Below are positions 1 through 6,993 of a stretch of 9,092 bases of DNA, one piece after another. Both the position numbers and the translations under genes were made by a program. Numbering within the stretch: the stretch's first letter is position 1; every line of letters begins with the position of its first letter. The notes beneath the pieces are model-generated. The model made no database searches and was not told where the DNA came from. It saw only the letters and a program-made list of their open reading frames with translations. The DNA comes from Deltaproteobacteria bacterium (GTDB lineage: Bacteria > Desulfobacterota > Syntrophia > Syntrophales > UBA2210), in NCBI GenBank assembly GCA_011056825.1, contig DSBH01000021.1, positions 1-9,092 of the forward strand. Direction: 5' to 3'.

Positions 1-155
1 CCCTTACCTCGCTTTTCAGCGCGGCGGTATATTTTCTGTGGCACTTTCCCTGGGGTCGCCCCCGGTCGCCGTTAGCGACCATCCTGCCCTGTGGAGCTCG
101 GACTTTCCTCCGGCCCGCTCGCACGAACCGGCGACCACCCGATCCACTCTGATAC
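1..155 (-). ncRNA. rnpB: RNase P RNA, bacterial type, 5' portion only (3' end outside window)
   Basis: Catalytic RNA of ribonuclease P, which removes the 5' leader from precursor tRNAs. On the minus strand the universally conserved core GGAAAGTCCGAGCTCC lies at 108-93. It is followed by ACAGGGCAGGATG, by a GTGCCACAGAAA block at about 45-33, and by AGGTAAGGG at the very edge, in the same order as in known bacterial RNase P RNAs. Roughly the first 150 nucleotides are present; the remaining half or more lies left of base 1. The 5' end is placed near 150-155 from the promoter spacing and from where the P1 helix would begin, so it is uncertain by a few bases. The gene follows the zinc-ribbon protein gene on the same strand. 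Confidence 0.93.
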
Positions 156-161
156 TATATT

Positions 162-190
162 ATTATAACAATTGTAACCGTCGGAATCAA
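162..190 (-). promoter_or_regulatory. sigma-70 promoter of rnpB
   Basis: On the minus strand TTGATT (190-185) and a perfect TATAAT (167-162) are separated by exactly 17 bases. They place the transcription start near 155, just before the predicted RNase P RNA 5' end. This close match to consensus fits a strongly expressed stable RNA. Confidence 0.8.
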
Positions 191-276
191 TGTGGAGCAA
201 CCGAATCCGTCGCGCGCCGGATGTCGGAACCGGTAAAGTCCGGCCGGACGTTTCCGCGGGTCTCGCCACGACATTT

Positions 277-993
277 TTATTGCTTCTGATCATCCTCGCA
301 ATAGATGATTCTGTTGCAGTGCGGGCACAGTATTAATTCTTCCGAACGAAGGAGCTCGTTGTACAGCTGGGGCGGTATGTTCATGTGGCAACCGCTGCAC
401 ACTTCGTTTTCGACTTTGACCACCGCCTGGCCGTTCCGCCGTCCCCGTATCAAATCGAATTTTTTTATGAGACCCTCATCAATTTTCGATCTCAATCCTT
501 TTTGTTCGTAAACTTTTTCTTCCAGGCTGTCGTCGATTGACCCGAGTTCCGCTTCAATACCTGCCGCTTCTTTCTCATACTGTCTTCGATATTCTTCAAT
601 TTCAGATGAACTGGCGGCCACGGTACTCCGAGTACGATCTATTTCGTCGAGGAGCGTTATAATTCCGTCCTCTACTATGCCGTTCGCGTCGACAATTGAA
701 TCGATCTCTTTCAGGGTCGCTTCGTATTCCTTGTTCGTTTTCACGTCCAGGAGCCGGTTCTTTGCTTTCTTGATGCGTTCAGCCCCGTCGGCAAGCTCCG
801 CTTCTTTCCGCCGATGATCCTCTCGTAACAATTCAAGGCGATCTTTTTCAGCCTGGAGCTCCTGCTCCCGGCCCTCCATGTCGGCGACAAGCATTTCCTT
901 CTTTCGCGGAAGCTCCTCTTTTTTAGCCCTCAGGGCCGCCACTTCCGTTTCTGTCTTTTGAAGTTTTACCAGCAGTTGGAGTTGCTCTTTCAA
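277..993 (-). CDS. coiled-coil protein with C-terminal C4 zinc ribbon (COG1579 / zf-RING_7 family)
   Basis: Protein of 238 residues, the usual length for this family, which has no firmly established function; a nucleic-acid-binding role is often suggested. Residues about 5-175 are rich in Glu, Lys, Arg and Leu and look like long coiled coils. Near the C-terminus CSGC (C199, C202) and CPHC (C223, C226) form a four-cysteine zinc site. A conserved glycine-rich basic segment (LIRGRRNGQA, about 181-190) precedes it. The start is TTG at 993: the minus strand reads AGGAGG (1005-1000) six bases before it, and no ATG in frame is as well placed. rnpB lies directly downstream on the same strand, an arrangement I recall from Desulfobacterota. 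The gene begins only about 40 bases after the terminator behind the tRNA, so its promoter must be very close or it depends on readthrough; I see no clear one. Confidence 0.85.
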   Translation of the reverse strand: MKEQLQLLVKLQKTETEVAALRAKKEELPRKKEMLVADMEGREQELQAEKDRLELLREDHRRKEAELADGAERIKKAKNRLLDVKTNKEYEATLKEIDSIVDANGIVEDGIITLLDEIDRTRSTVAASSSEIEEYRRQYEKEAAGIEAELGSIDDSLEEKVYEQKGLRSKIDEGLIKKFDLIRGRRNGQAVVKVENEVCSGCHMNIPPQLYNELLRSEELILCPHCNRIIYCEDDQKQ

Positions 994-1033
994 AAATGTC
1001 CTCCTTCTCTGTTTTATCCGCCGGACGCACCAT

Positions 1034-1064
1034 AAAAAAATGCACCAGAAACTGGTGCATTTTT
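1034..1064 (-). terminator. intrinsic terminator downstream of the tRNA gene
   Basis: A perfect 8-bp stem, TGCACCAG / CTGGTGCA (1041-1048 and 1052-1059), encloses a 3-base loop. The plus strand has seven A before the stem and five T after it. Read on the minus strand, the hairpin is therefore followed by seven T, which suits termination of the tRNA transcript (or radA-tRNA readthrough) before the zinc-ribbon gene. The A/T tracts make it look bidirectional, but no plus-strand gene lies upstream. Confidence 0.85.
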
Positions 1065-1142
1065 CAACAGTGGAGGGCGCAATGACCGCTCCGTGTGTCC
1101 GGTACCTTTTGTTCTCGCCTTCCCATATATATGACTTCCTAG

Positions 1143-1218
1143 TGGTGGGCCCACCTGGGTTCGAACCAGGGACCTACCGGTTATGAGCCGGTGGCTCTGC
1201 CAATTGAGCTATGGGCCC
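1143..1218 (-). tRNA. tRNA with CAU anticodon (Met elongator or Ile2)
   Basis: A 76-nt cloverleaf on the minus strand. The acceptor stem GGGCCCA (1218-1212) pairs perfectly with TGGGCCC (1153-1147), followed by discriminator A and an encoded CCA (1145-1143). The D arm contains TAGCTCAATTGGCAGAGC. The anticodon stem ACCGG/CCGGT encloses loop CTCATAA, with the CAT anticodon at 1185-1183. The T arm is CCTGG-TTCGAAC-CCAGG. It lacks the features of an initiator tRNA, since the first acceptor pair is an intact G-C. CAU is used by elongator Met and, after lysidine modification of C34, by the AUA-reading Ile2 tRNA; sequence alone does not settle which this is. It lies about 100 bases downstream of radA. 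Confidence 0.95.
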
Positions 1219-1259
1219 CCTGTGTGACTTGCCCAGCTTTCGCTACGACAAACAGAATA

Positions 1260-1286
1260 CATATACCTGGCACCGTTCCCTGTCAA
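1260..1286 (-). promoter_or_regulatory. probable tRNA promoter
   Basis: On the minus strand a perfect TTGACA (1286-1281) is followed by an AT-rich TATATGTATTCT stretch (1265-1254). The best hexamer, TATATG, sits at a short 15-base spacing, and a 17-base spacing gives only TATGTA. The -35 is clear and the -10 is not. It would start transcription about 30-40 bases before the tRNA 5' end, independently of radA. Confidence 0.45.
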
Positions 1287-1316
1287 GATGTTTATTATCG
1301 GAAGGTGGATATTTTT

Positions 1317-2678
1317 TCAGAACAATCGCTCGATCAATTCCCCGATCGTTGACACGCCTACGACGGTCACCCCGTCGATCAACGCGGCACTTTCCGCCGC
1401 GCTTTCCGGCGTCACACACCGGCTGAAACCCATCCTGCCCGCTTCCCGCACCCGCGCGTGCACCTGTCCCACGCCGCGTACCTCGCCGGTAAGGCCTACT
1501 TCACCGAAAACCAGGGTCCCCGAATCCACGGGGCGCTTGAGAAAACTGGAGGCAAGGGACGACACGACGGCGAGATCGACTGCCGGTTCTCCGAGGCGTA
1601 CGCCTCCCGCCACGTTGACGAAAATATCAAACCCGGAAAGATTGAAACCGCACACGCGGTCAAGAACAGCGGCCAGAAGAGACACCCTGTTATGTTCGAC
1701 ACCGATGGTCGTTCTTCTGGGAATACCGAAGTTCGTCTCGCTGACCAACGACTGCACCTCGACGAGGACCGGCCGTGTTCCTTCCATGCTAGCCGTTACT
1801 ACCGACCCGGCCGCGCCGCCGGGCCGTTCCGACAGGAACAGGGCCGAGGGATTTTCCACTTCGGCAAGGCCCTTTTCGCCCATTTCAAAAACGCCGATTT
1901 CATTGGTGGGGCCGAAACGGTTTTTAACGGCCCTGATGATGCGGAAATCATGACCCGAATCGCCTTCGAAATAAAGAACGGTGTCGACCATGTGTTCCAG
2001 GACCCTCGGACCTGCTATGGACCCGTCCTTGGTGACGTGGCCGATCAAAAACAGGGGAACACCGGTCTTCTTCGCCAGGACGATCAACTTCTCGGAAGCC
2101 TCCCTTACCTGGGTGACGCTTCCGGGCGCCGACGTGAAAACATCGGAGTACATTGTCTGTATCGAATCGACGACGACGACGGCCGGCTTCAGTTCATCGA
2201 TACGCTTGATAATCGCGTCAAGCGAAACTTCCACCAGGACAACTAGGTTCGAGGACAACGCCTCGATGCGGTCTCCCCTGATCTTGATCTGCCGTGACGA
2301 TTCCTCGCCGGATATATACAGCGTTTTCAGGCCTGCGTCTGCGATGCGATGGAGCACCTGCATGAGAAGCGTTGATTTCCCGATTCCGGGATCACCGCCG
2401 ATCAGTATGGTCGCCCCAGCCACCAGCCCGCCGCCCAATACGCGGTCGAATTCACCGATTCCTGTTTTGAACCGGTCCGCGTCCGCGGCGTCAATGGCGT
2501 CAATAGGAACAGGGTCTGATCCGTATCCGCGTTCTCCGGCTGACTCCGCTGACTCCCGTCCTCCCACTTCTTCTTCGACGAAGCGATTCCACGAACCGCA
2601 GGCAGGACAGCGCCCCAACCACTTTGGTGACCGGTAACCGCATTCCTGGCAGAAAAAAACTGTCTTGGCATTTTTCAT
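1317..2678 (-). CDS. radA: DNA repair protein RadA/Sms
   Basis: RecA-related ATPase that promotes branch migration and processing of recombination intermediates in DNA repair. The protein has 453 residues, normal for the family. An N-terminal C4 zinc finger (C10, C13, C24, C27: CQECG ... CPAC) is followed by the ATPase core, with Walker A GGDPGIGKST at 94-103 and Walker B VVVVDS ending near D171. The RadA-specific KNRFG is at 252-256. The C-terminal Lon-protease-like domain (GGVRLGEPAVDLA from about 358) has the usual RadA sequence in place of the Lon catalytic serine. I chose ATG at 2678: GAGGGGG lies 8 bases upstream, and the protein then starts just before the zinc finger as usual. A GTG at 2702 would add eight residues and is less likely. 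The gene is divergent from the serC operon. Confidence 0.96.
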   Translation of the reverse strand: MKNAKTVFFCQECGYRSPKWLGRCPACGSWNRFVEEEVGGRESAESAGERGYGSDPVPIDAIDAADADRFKTGIGEFDRVLGGGLVAGATILIGGDPGIGKSTLLMQVLHRIADAGLKTLYISGEESSRQIKIRGDRIEALSSNLVVLVEVSLDAIIKRIDELKPAVVVVDSIQTMYSDVFTSAPGSVTQVREASEKLIVLAKKTGVPLFLIGHVTKDGSIAGPRVLEHMVDTVLYFEGDSGHDFRIIRAVKNRFGPTNEIGVFEMGEKGLAEVENPSALFLSERPGGAAGSVVTASMEGTRPVLVEVQSLVSETNFGIPRRTTIGVEHNRVSLLAAVLDRVCGFNLSGFDIFVNVAGGVRLGEPAVDLAVVSSLASSFLKRPVDSGTLVFGEVGLTGEVRGVGQVHARVREAGRMGFSRCVTPESAAESAALIDGVTVVGVSTIGELIERLF

Positions 2679-2739
2679 GACGACAACCCCCTCGAACGAC
2701 ACGAGCCTGATGCACCATACCCGGCGTCAGGTGCCCGCT

Positions 2740-2769
2740 ACTATAGGTCCATTCCACCCACGTCGTCAA
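2740..2769 (-). promoter_or_regulatory. sigma-70 promoter of radA
   Basis: On the minus strand TTGACG (2769-2764) and TATAGT (2745-2740) are separated by 18 bases, each one mismatch from consensus. The start would be near 2733, giving a leader of about 55 bases before the radA ATG at 2678. Confidence 0.7.
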
Positions 2770-2807
2770 TGCGAAAGACCGAATAACGCCCGTACCGTAA
2801 AACAGCG

Positions 2808-2831
2808 CCCCCGGCGACCGGGGGGTCTTTT
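2808..2831 (+). terminator. terminator-like GC hairpin upstream of the serC operon
   Basis: CCCCCGG (2808-2814), loop CGA and CCGGGGG (2818-2824) form a perfect 7-bp stem. It is followed by GTCTTTTC, a short interrupted T tract, so it reads as a possible intrinsic terminator on the plus strand. No plus-strand gene lies upstream within the divergent gap, so it would act as a leader attenuator, block stray transcription coming towards serC, or be simple structure. Whether it terminates is not shown. Confidence 0.45.
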
Positions 2832-2923
2832 CACCGGAGAAGACCTGCCACCCATCGGCGCGGAATCGTCAAATATCTTGAGTAAGAAATCCGATTCTGG
2901 TAAGAATTCACGTTTCGTGATTT
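2824..2923 (+). other. structured non-coding stretch before serC (three more hairpins)
   Basis: Beyond the GC hairpin there are three further inverted repeats. GGTCTTTTC (2824-2832) pairs with GAGAAGACC (2837-2845), 9 bp with one wobble, and shares base 2824 with the previous stem. CGGAATCG (2861-2868) pairs with CGATTCTG (2892-2899), 8 bp with one wobble and a 23-base loop. AATTCACG (2905-2912) pairs with CGTGATTT (2916-2923), one mismatch, and ends about 10 bases before the serC ribosome binding site. I recognise no known riboswitch family here. It may be a structured leader if transcription starts upstream of 2800, or partly DNA-level operator sites. Confidence 0.4.
2878..2906 (+). promoter_or_regulatory. 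weak candidate promoter of the serC operon
   Basis: TTGAGT (2878-2883) is followed after 17 bases by TAAGAA (2901-2906). The -35 is good and the -10 is poor (three of six matches). If used, transcription would begin near 2913 with a leader of about 30 bases, and the hairpins at 2808-2899 would lie outside the RNA. Confidence 0.3.
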
Positions 2924-2943
2924 AACTGTAAAAAGGAGTTTAT

Positions 2944-4080
2944 ATGGATCACAACCCTAATTTCAGCTCCGGCCCCTGCAGCAAGCGTCCCGGCTGGTCA
3001 TTGTCATCTTTGAACGACGCGGCTGTCGGGCGATCGCACCGCAGCGTCCTGGGGAAGAAAAAACTGGCTCTCGCGATAACCGAAAGCAAGCGTCTTCTGG
3101 GAATACCTGACGATTATCTTCTCGGCATTTTCCCGGGATCCGACACGGGTGCATTCGAAGCCGCGTTGTGGTCTCTGCTGGGCCCACGGCAGGTCACCGT
3201 CCTGGTCTGGGAAAGCTTCAGCGAAGGATGGGCCACGGATGTTTCGAAACAGTTGAAGCTGGATCCTGTTGTCTTGAGGGCTGACTACGGAGACATACCC
3301 GACCTGCACGCCGTCGACTGGTCGGGAGACGTGGTTTTCGCGGCCAACGGAACGACCAGCGGCGTCAAGATCCCCGACTGGAACTGGATCCCCGCCGACC
3401 GGGCAGGACTGTCGATCTGTGACGCTACCAGCGCTGTCTTTGCCATGCCCGTGGACTGGTCGAAGGTGGACGTACTCACCTATTCCTGGCAGAAATGCCT
3501 CGGCGGCGAAGCGGCCCACGGCGTTCTCGTTCTGTCGCCCCGCGCCGTGGAACGGATCGAATCCTACGATCCGCCCTGGCCGCTGCCGAAAATATTCAGA
3601 ATGAAGAAAAAGGGATCCGTGGACCGAAGTATTTTCGAGGGCAATACCATAAATACCCCGTCGATGATCTGTGTCGAAGATTACCTTGACGCGCTGGCCT
3701 GGGCTTCCGGGATAGGCCTCGACAGCCTTTTCGAGCGAACCAGAAAAAACCTCGAGGCCGTGGAAGAGTGGGTTGTCGGCATCGGCTGGATCGACTTCCT
3801 GGCCCGGTCGAAGGATATCCGTTCCTGCACGTCGGTCTGCCTCATGATCGTTCATCCGCGGTTTCAGAAACTGCAGGAAGACGAGCAGCGTTCACACATC
3901 AAGAAGATTGCCGGGGCTCTCAGTGACGCGTCCCTGGCCCACGACATAGCATCCTACAAGGACGCGCCGCCCGGATTCCGCTTCTGGTGCGGACCCACTA
4001 TAGAAACACACGACCTGCGGCGGGCCCTCGGCGAGCTGGAAAAGACCTGCCTGGAAAAGATCCCGTTTTTGAGCGATTAG
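2944..4080 (+). CDS. serC: phosphoserine aminotransferase, Methanosarcina/alphaproteobacterial type
   Basis: PLP-dependent enzyme converting 3-phosphohydroxypyruvate and glutamate to O-phosphoserine, the second step of serine synthesis (a related reaction serves pyridoxine synthesis). The protein has 378 residues. The N-terminal PNFSSGPCSKRPGW and the SWQKCLGGEAAHG block match, from memory, the family TIGR01365, which differs from the E. coli-type SerC. K184 in that block is the expected PLP Schiff-base lysine, and D160 (ICDATSAVFA) is the expected aspartate contacting the pyridine nitrogen. The ATG is preceded by AGGAG (2934-2938) at 5 bases. It is the first gene of the right-hand operon, and serA starts 13 bases after its stop, placing consecutive pathway enzymes together. 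I am confident of the function and slightly less of the subfamily name. Confidence 0.93.
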   Translation: MDHNPNFSSGPCSKRPGWSLSSLNDAAVGRSHRSVLGKKKLALAITESKRLLGIPDDYLLGIFPGSDTGAFEAALWSLLGPRQVTVLVWESFSEGWATDVSKQLKLDPVVLRADYGDIPDLHAVDWSGDVVFAANGTTSGVKIPDWNWIPADRAGLSICDATSAVFAMPVDWSKVDVLTYSWQKCLGGEAAHGVLVLSPRAVERIESYDPPWPLPKIFRMKKKGSVDRSIFEGNTINTPSMICVEDYLDALAWASGIGLDSLFERTRKNLEAVEEWVVGIGWIDFLARSKDIRSCTSVCLMIVHPRFQKLQEDEQRSHIKKIAGALSDASLAHDIASYKDAPPGFRFWCGPTIETHDLRRALGELEKTCLEKIPFLSD

Positions 4081-4093
4081 GAAGGATGTATAT

Positions 4094-5677
4094 ATGAAAA
4101 AAGTTCTCGTGAGCGACAAGCTGGCCCCGGAAGGAGTAGAAATATTTACAAATGCCCCCGGCATCGAAGTTGACGTCACAACAAACCTGACGCCGGATGA
4201 ACTGAAGGCAGTCATTAAAAATTACGACGGTCTCGCGGTTCGAAGCGCTTCGAAAATAACCGCGGACATCATTGACAATGCGGAAAAACTGAAGGTGATC
4301 GGCAGGGCCGGTATCGGGCTGGACAACATCGACGCCGCGGCAGCAAGCAAGCGGGGCATCGTCGTTATGAACACGCCGGGAGGCAACACCATTACCACAG
4401 CGGAACATGCCATCGCCATGATGCTTTCCCTGGCGCGCAAGATTCCCCAGGCGACCATCTCGATGAAGGCTGAAAAATGGGAAAAAAACAAGTTCATGGG
4501 ATCGGAGGTTTACAACAAGACCCTGGGAATCATCGGCATCGGGCGTGTCGGTTCCATCGTGGCCAACAGGGCTCAGGGACTGAAGATGAACGTCATAGCC
4601 TATGATCCATTTATTTCCCGTGACGTCGCTGAAAAATCCGGCATCACACTGCTGCCCCTTGACGAACTGCTCGCCGCGTCGGATTTTATTTCCCTGCACA
4701 CGCCGCTGACGGACGAGACCAGAAAAATTATTAACGCCGAAGCGTTCAAAAAAATGAAGACCGGCGTCTATGTCATCAACTGCGCCCGGGGCGGCATCAT
4801 CGTGGAAGATGATCTTCATGACGCCCTGGTGTCCGGAAAAGTGGCGGGAGCCGCGCTTGACGTTTTTGAAGAAGAACCATCCGGGAACCACAAGCTCATG
4901 AAGCTTGACAATGTCATTTGTACCCCCCACCTGGGTGCCTCGACGGACGAAGCCCAACGAAACGTGGCTATCGCCGTCGCCCAGCAGATCGTCGATTATC
5001 TTACCAAGGGAGAAATCAGGAACGCCGTGAACTTCCCGTCAGTCAGCGCCGAAGTTCTCAAGCTGGTGAGGCCGCACCTGACCCTCGCCGAAAAGATGGG
5101 GCATCTCCAGGCACAGATTCTTTCAGGCGGCACAGAGGAAATCGAGATAGAATACAGCGGCGAAATTCTCGATTACGATGTCGCTCCGGTAACCATAGCC
5201 TTTGTGAAGGGGTTTCTTACGCCGATCCTTCAGGAAAACGTAAATTTCATCAATGCGCCCATCATCGCCCGCGAAAGGGGTATCCGGGTGATCGAGTCGC
5301 GGAGTACGGAAACAAAAGACTATACGACCATGATCTCGGCGCGGATCACCACGTCCGAAGAAACGTCCGTCGTGGAAGGCACGATCTTCGGCAGGCAGGA
5401 CCCCCGCATCGTTCGCATCAATGATTTCACGCTCGACGTCATGCCCGAGGGACACATGATCCTTCTTTACAACCAGGACAGGCCGGGCGTTATCGGCAAT
5501 GTCGGCGTTACTCTCGGCAACAACGGCATCAACATCGCGCGGCTCCACCTGAGTCGTGAACTGATCGACGGCAAGGCCCTGGTGGTTCTCAGTACGGACA
5601 GCGCAGCTTCCGATGACGTACTGTCGCAACTGAAGAATCTGCCCAACGTACTGTCGGCAACCCGAATCGAAATGTGA
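4094..5677 (+). CDS. serA: D-3-phosphoglycerate dehydrogenase, long form with ASB and ACT domains
   Basis: First enzyme of serine synthesis, oxidising 3-phosphoglycerate to 3-phosphohydroxypyruvate with NAD in the cytoplasm. The protein has 527 residues, typical of the long (type I) form. The Rossmann motif GIIGIGRVG spans 145-153. Catalytic residues of the D-2-hydroxyacid dehydrogenase family are R232 (NCARGG), E261 (DVFEEEP) and H279 (CTPHLGAST). The intervening allosteric-substrate-binding domain occupies about 315-450, and a C-terminal ACT domain (about 454-527, with NQDRPGVIGNVG) suggests serine feedback control, as known for the family. The start ATG is preceded by GGAAGGA at about 8 bases. 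The gene follows serC by 13 bases, and its stop is 17 bases before purA. Confidence 0.97.
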   Translation: MKKVLVSDKLAPEGVEIFTNAPGIEVDVTTNLTPDELKAVIKNYDGLAVRSASKITADIIDNAEKLKVIGRAGIGLDNIDAAAASKRGIVVMNTPGGNTITTAEHAIAMMLSLARKIPQATISMKAEKWEKNKFMGSEVYNKTLGIIGIGRVGSIVANRAQGLKMNVIAYDPFISRDVAEKSGITLLPLDELLAASDFISLHTPLTDETRKIINAEAFKKMKTGVYVINCARGGIIVEDDLHDALVSGKVAGAALDVFEEEPSGNHKLMKLDNVICTPHLGASTDEAQRNVAIAVAQQIVDYLTKGEIRNAVNFPSVSAEVLKLVRPHLTLAEKMGHLQAQILSGGTEEIEIEYSGEILDYDVAPVTIAFVKGFLTPILQENVNFINAPIIARERGIRVIESRSTETKDYTTMISARITTSEETSVVEGTIFGRQDPRIVRINDFTLDVMPEGHMILLYNQDRPGVIGNVGVTLGNNGINIARLHLSRELIDGKALVVLSTDSAASDDVLSQLKNLPNVLSATRIEM

Positions 5678-5694
5678 CCATGGTGGAGACTGGC

Positions 5695-6990
5695 ATGGCA
5701 AATGTGATTATCATCGGAACTCAGTGGGGAGATGAAGGCAAAGGCAAGATTGTCGATCTCTACGCCCAGGAGGCGGACGTCATCGTTCGTTTTCAGGGAG
5801 GGAACAACGCCGGGCACACGCTCGTGGCCAACGGCAGGCAGACGATTCTCCATCTCGTCCCCTCGGGGATTCTGCACGATCACAAGTGTTGCATCCTGGC
5901 AAGCGGCATGGTCATCAACCCGAAGATCCTGCTCGAGGAACTGGACGAGCTGGCGTCACACGGCCTCCCCCGCCCCGGAACAACACTTCACGTGAGCGAA
6001 TCCGCCCATGTCATCATGCCGTATCATGCCCGTCTGGACGGAGCCCGCGAGGCCGGGATGGGAAACTGCAAGATCGGCACAACGGGAAGGGGCATCGGAC
6101 CCGCCTATGAAGACAGGGCATCCCGTGTCGGAATTCGAATCTGCGATCTCATGCATCCCGATATTTTCGCCCGGAAACTGCGATACAACGTGGATGAGAA
6201 AAACCACTACCTGACCGAATTCTGCGGTGAGGACCCGGTTGATTATGACGACATATTCGAGGAATACCGCGCATACGCAGAACGCCTGCGGCCTTACTGC
6301 GACAACACGCCGCTCCGTATTGAACGGGCCATGAAGGCGGGGAAACATATTCTTTTCGAGGGAGCGCAGGGAACCTACCTCGACATCGATCACGGGACGT
6401 ATCCCTATGTCACCTCGTCGAGCACGGTGGCGGGAAACGCCTGTGCAAGCGCCGGCGTGGGACCTACCGCCATATCGGAAGTCATTGGCATCTGTAAAGC
6501 CTACACCACGCGGGTCGGAAGCGGACCATTCGTAACAGAGCTATCTGACGACACCGGCGAACGTCTTCAGCAGCAGGGTGGTGAATTCGGAGCAACGACC
6601 GGAAGGAAACGCCGCTGTGGATGGCTCGACATGGTCATGATTCGCCAGTCGGTAAGGCTTTCAGGCATCACGGGCATCGCGCTGACGAAGGTCGACGTGC
6701 TGACGGGATTCGACACCATAAAAATCTGTACCGGATACCGCATAGGGAAAAAAGAAATTACTGATCACGTTCCCGGCGACCTGGAGGTTCTGGAGCAATG
6801 CACCCCCATCTACGAGGAATTGCCGGGCTGGTCGGAAGACATTACGACCGCCCGCAGCATGGAAGACTTGCCCCGGGCAGCACGGCGGTTCATCGACCGT
6901 ATCGAGGAAATCGCCGACCGCCGGGTGGTGCTTGTTTCTGTCGGACCGGGCCGCAATGAGACAATTCTCGTCAGCAACCCATTTCGGTGA
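5695..6990 (+). CDS. purA: adenylosuccinate synthetase
   Basis: Joins IMP and aspartate using GTP to make adenylosuccinate, the committed step to AMP. The protein has 431 residues, the normal bacterial length. The phosphate-binding loop GTQWGDEGKGK (8-18) contains the catalytic D13, and H41 lies in GGNNAGHT. IGTTGRGIGPAYEDRASR (128-144), ATTGRKRRCGW (300-310) and TKVDVLTGFD (331-340) are the IMP- and GTP-site blocks. YEELPGW and SVGPGRNETI complete the family pattern. I chose ATG at 5695, giving the canonical MANV start, with GGTGGAG six bases upstream. In-frame GTG 5674 and ATG 5680 would overlap or abut the serA stop and add non-conserved residues. rsfS starts three bases after the stop. 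Confidence 0.97.
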   Translation: MANVIIIGTQWGDEGKGKIVDLYAQEADVIVRFQGGNNAGHTLVANGRQTILHLVPSGILHDHKCCILASGMVINPKILLEELDELASHGLPRPGTTLHVSESAHVIMPYHARLDGAREAGMGNCKIGTTGRGIGPAYEDRASRVGIRICDLMHPDIFARKLRYNVDEKNHYLTEFCGEDPVDYDDIFEEYRAYAERLRPYCDNTPLRIERAMKAGKHILFEGAQGTYLDIDHGTYPYVTSSSTVAGNACASAGVGPTAISEVIGICKAYTTRVGSGPFVTELSDDTGERLQQQGGEFGATTGRKRRCGWLDMVMIRQSVRLSGITGIALTKVDVLTGFDTIKICTGYRIGKKEITDHVPGDLEVLEQCTPIYEELPGWSEDITTARSMEDLPRAARRFIDRIEEIADRRVVLVSVGPGRNETILVSNPFR

Positions 6991-6993
6991 ACG

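Noticed and set aside
238..249. Perfect 12-bp palindrome GTCCGGCCGGAC between the zinc-ribbon gene and rnpB, considered as a terminator
   Set aside because: As a hairpin it leaves only a 4-bp stem with a 4-base loop and just three T behind it on the minus strand, too weak to call.
38..293. Short open frames on both strands at the left end
   Set aside because: They overlap the conserved RNase P RNA core, its promoter and the end of the zinc-ribbon gene.
1288..2637. Long plus-strand open frames (218-262 codons) opposite radA
   Set aside because: They lie wholly within the well-supported radA gene on the other strand, have no recognisable domains, and reflect the lack of stop codons in the complement of a GC-rich coding sequence.
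2703..2943. Known riboswitch, T-box, SRP or 6S RNA in the radA-serC gap
   Set aside because: None of the conserved sequence blocks I know for these RNAs is visible; only inverted repeats can be supported.
3004..4957. Minus-strand open frames of 283 and 319 codons opposite serC and serA
   Set aside because: Same shadow effect; serC and serA carry full active-site motifs on the plus strand, while these frames show no family resemblance.
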